The notes beneath the pieces are model-generated. The model searched no databases. It had not been told where the DNA came from and saw nothing but the letters and a program-made list of their open reading frames with translations. A DNA stretch of 6,047 bases from Deltaproteobacteria bacterium (GTDB lineage: Bacteria; Desulfobacterota; DSM-4660; Desulfatiglandales; Desulfatiglandaceae), in assembly GCA_019314425.1 (NCBI GenBank), contig JAFCZI010000172.1, positions 1 through 6,047 on the forward strand, written 5' to 3'. This document shows, piece after piece, positions 6,035 to 6,047 of the stretch. The position numbers and the translations under genes are program-made. Every line of letters begins with the position of its first letter. Positions within the stretch are counted from its first letter, which is position 1.

Positions 6035-6047
6035 GTTCTGCACGATA

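Overview
The window looks like part of a chromosome from a Desulfobacterota-type (deltaproteobacterial) bacterium. This placement rests on the style of the signalling proteins, the aroF-aroB-aminotransferase-tyrA gene order, and the moderate base composition. It is an inference from remembered families, not from a search. All convincing genes are on the + strand.

Region 1 (1-1604) is the 3' part of a two-component signalling operon. It holds the C-terminal ATPase end of a sensor histidine kinase (2-220), a small CheY/Rcp1-like response regulator that overlaps it by an ATGA (217-567), and a receiver/coiled-coil/GAF-like/HisKA protein (603-1604). The last two look damaged. The response regulator appears to have lost about 20 residues in frame, including the conserved Lys-Pro and the last helix. 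The receiver-kinase protein stops a few residues after its phospho-accepting His, so it has no ATPase domain. Its stop codon lies inside the stem of a likely intrinsic terminator (1602-1637).

Region 2 (1605-1691) is a short intergenic stretch with that terminator, a second AT-rich palindrome (1644-1668) and the ribosome binding site of the next gene.

Region 3 (1692-5812) is a compact, apparently intact aromatic amino acid operon. It encodes class I DAHP synthase (aroF type), 3-dehydroquinate synthase (aroB), a PLP-dependent class I/II aminotransferase, and a short TyrA-family prephenate/arogenate dehydrogenase. The first two enzymes open the shikimate pathway. The last two are translationally coupled and together could make tyrosine from prephenate, possibly through arogenate. 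The steps from dehydroquinate to prephenate are not in the window.

Region 4 (5813-6047) begins with a strong ribosome binding site and an ATG placed as if another operon gene followed. The sequence there is instead dominated by inverted repeats: a nested hairpin at 5831-5881 and a long imperfect palindrome of about 79 bases at 5956-6034. It looks like a palindromic repeat element that follows or interrupts the operon. The open frame through it (5819-6022) is probably not a real gene. No CRISPR array, tRNA, rRNA or transposase gene was seen.
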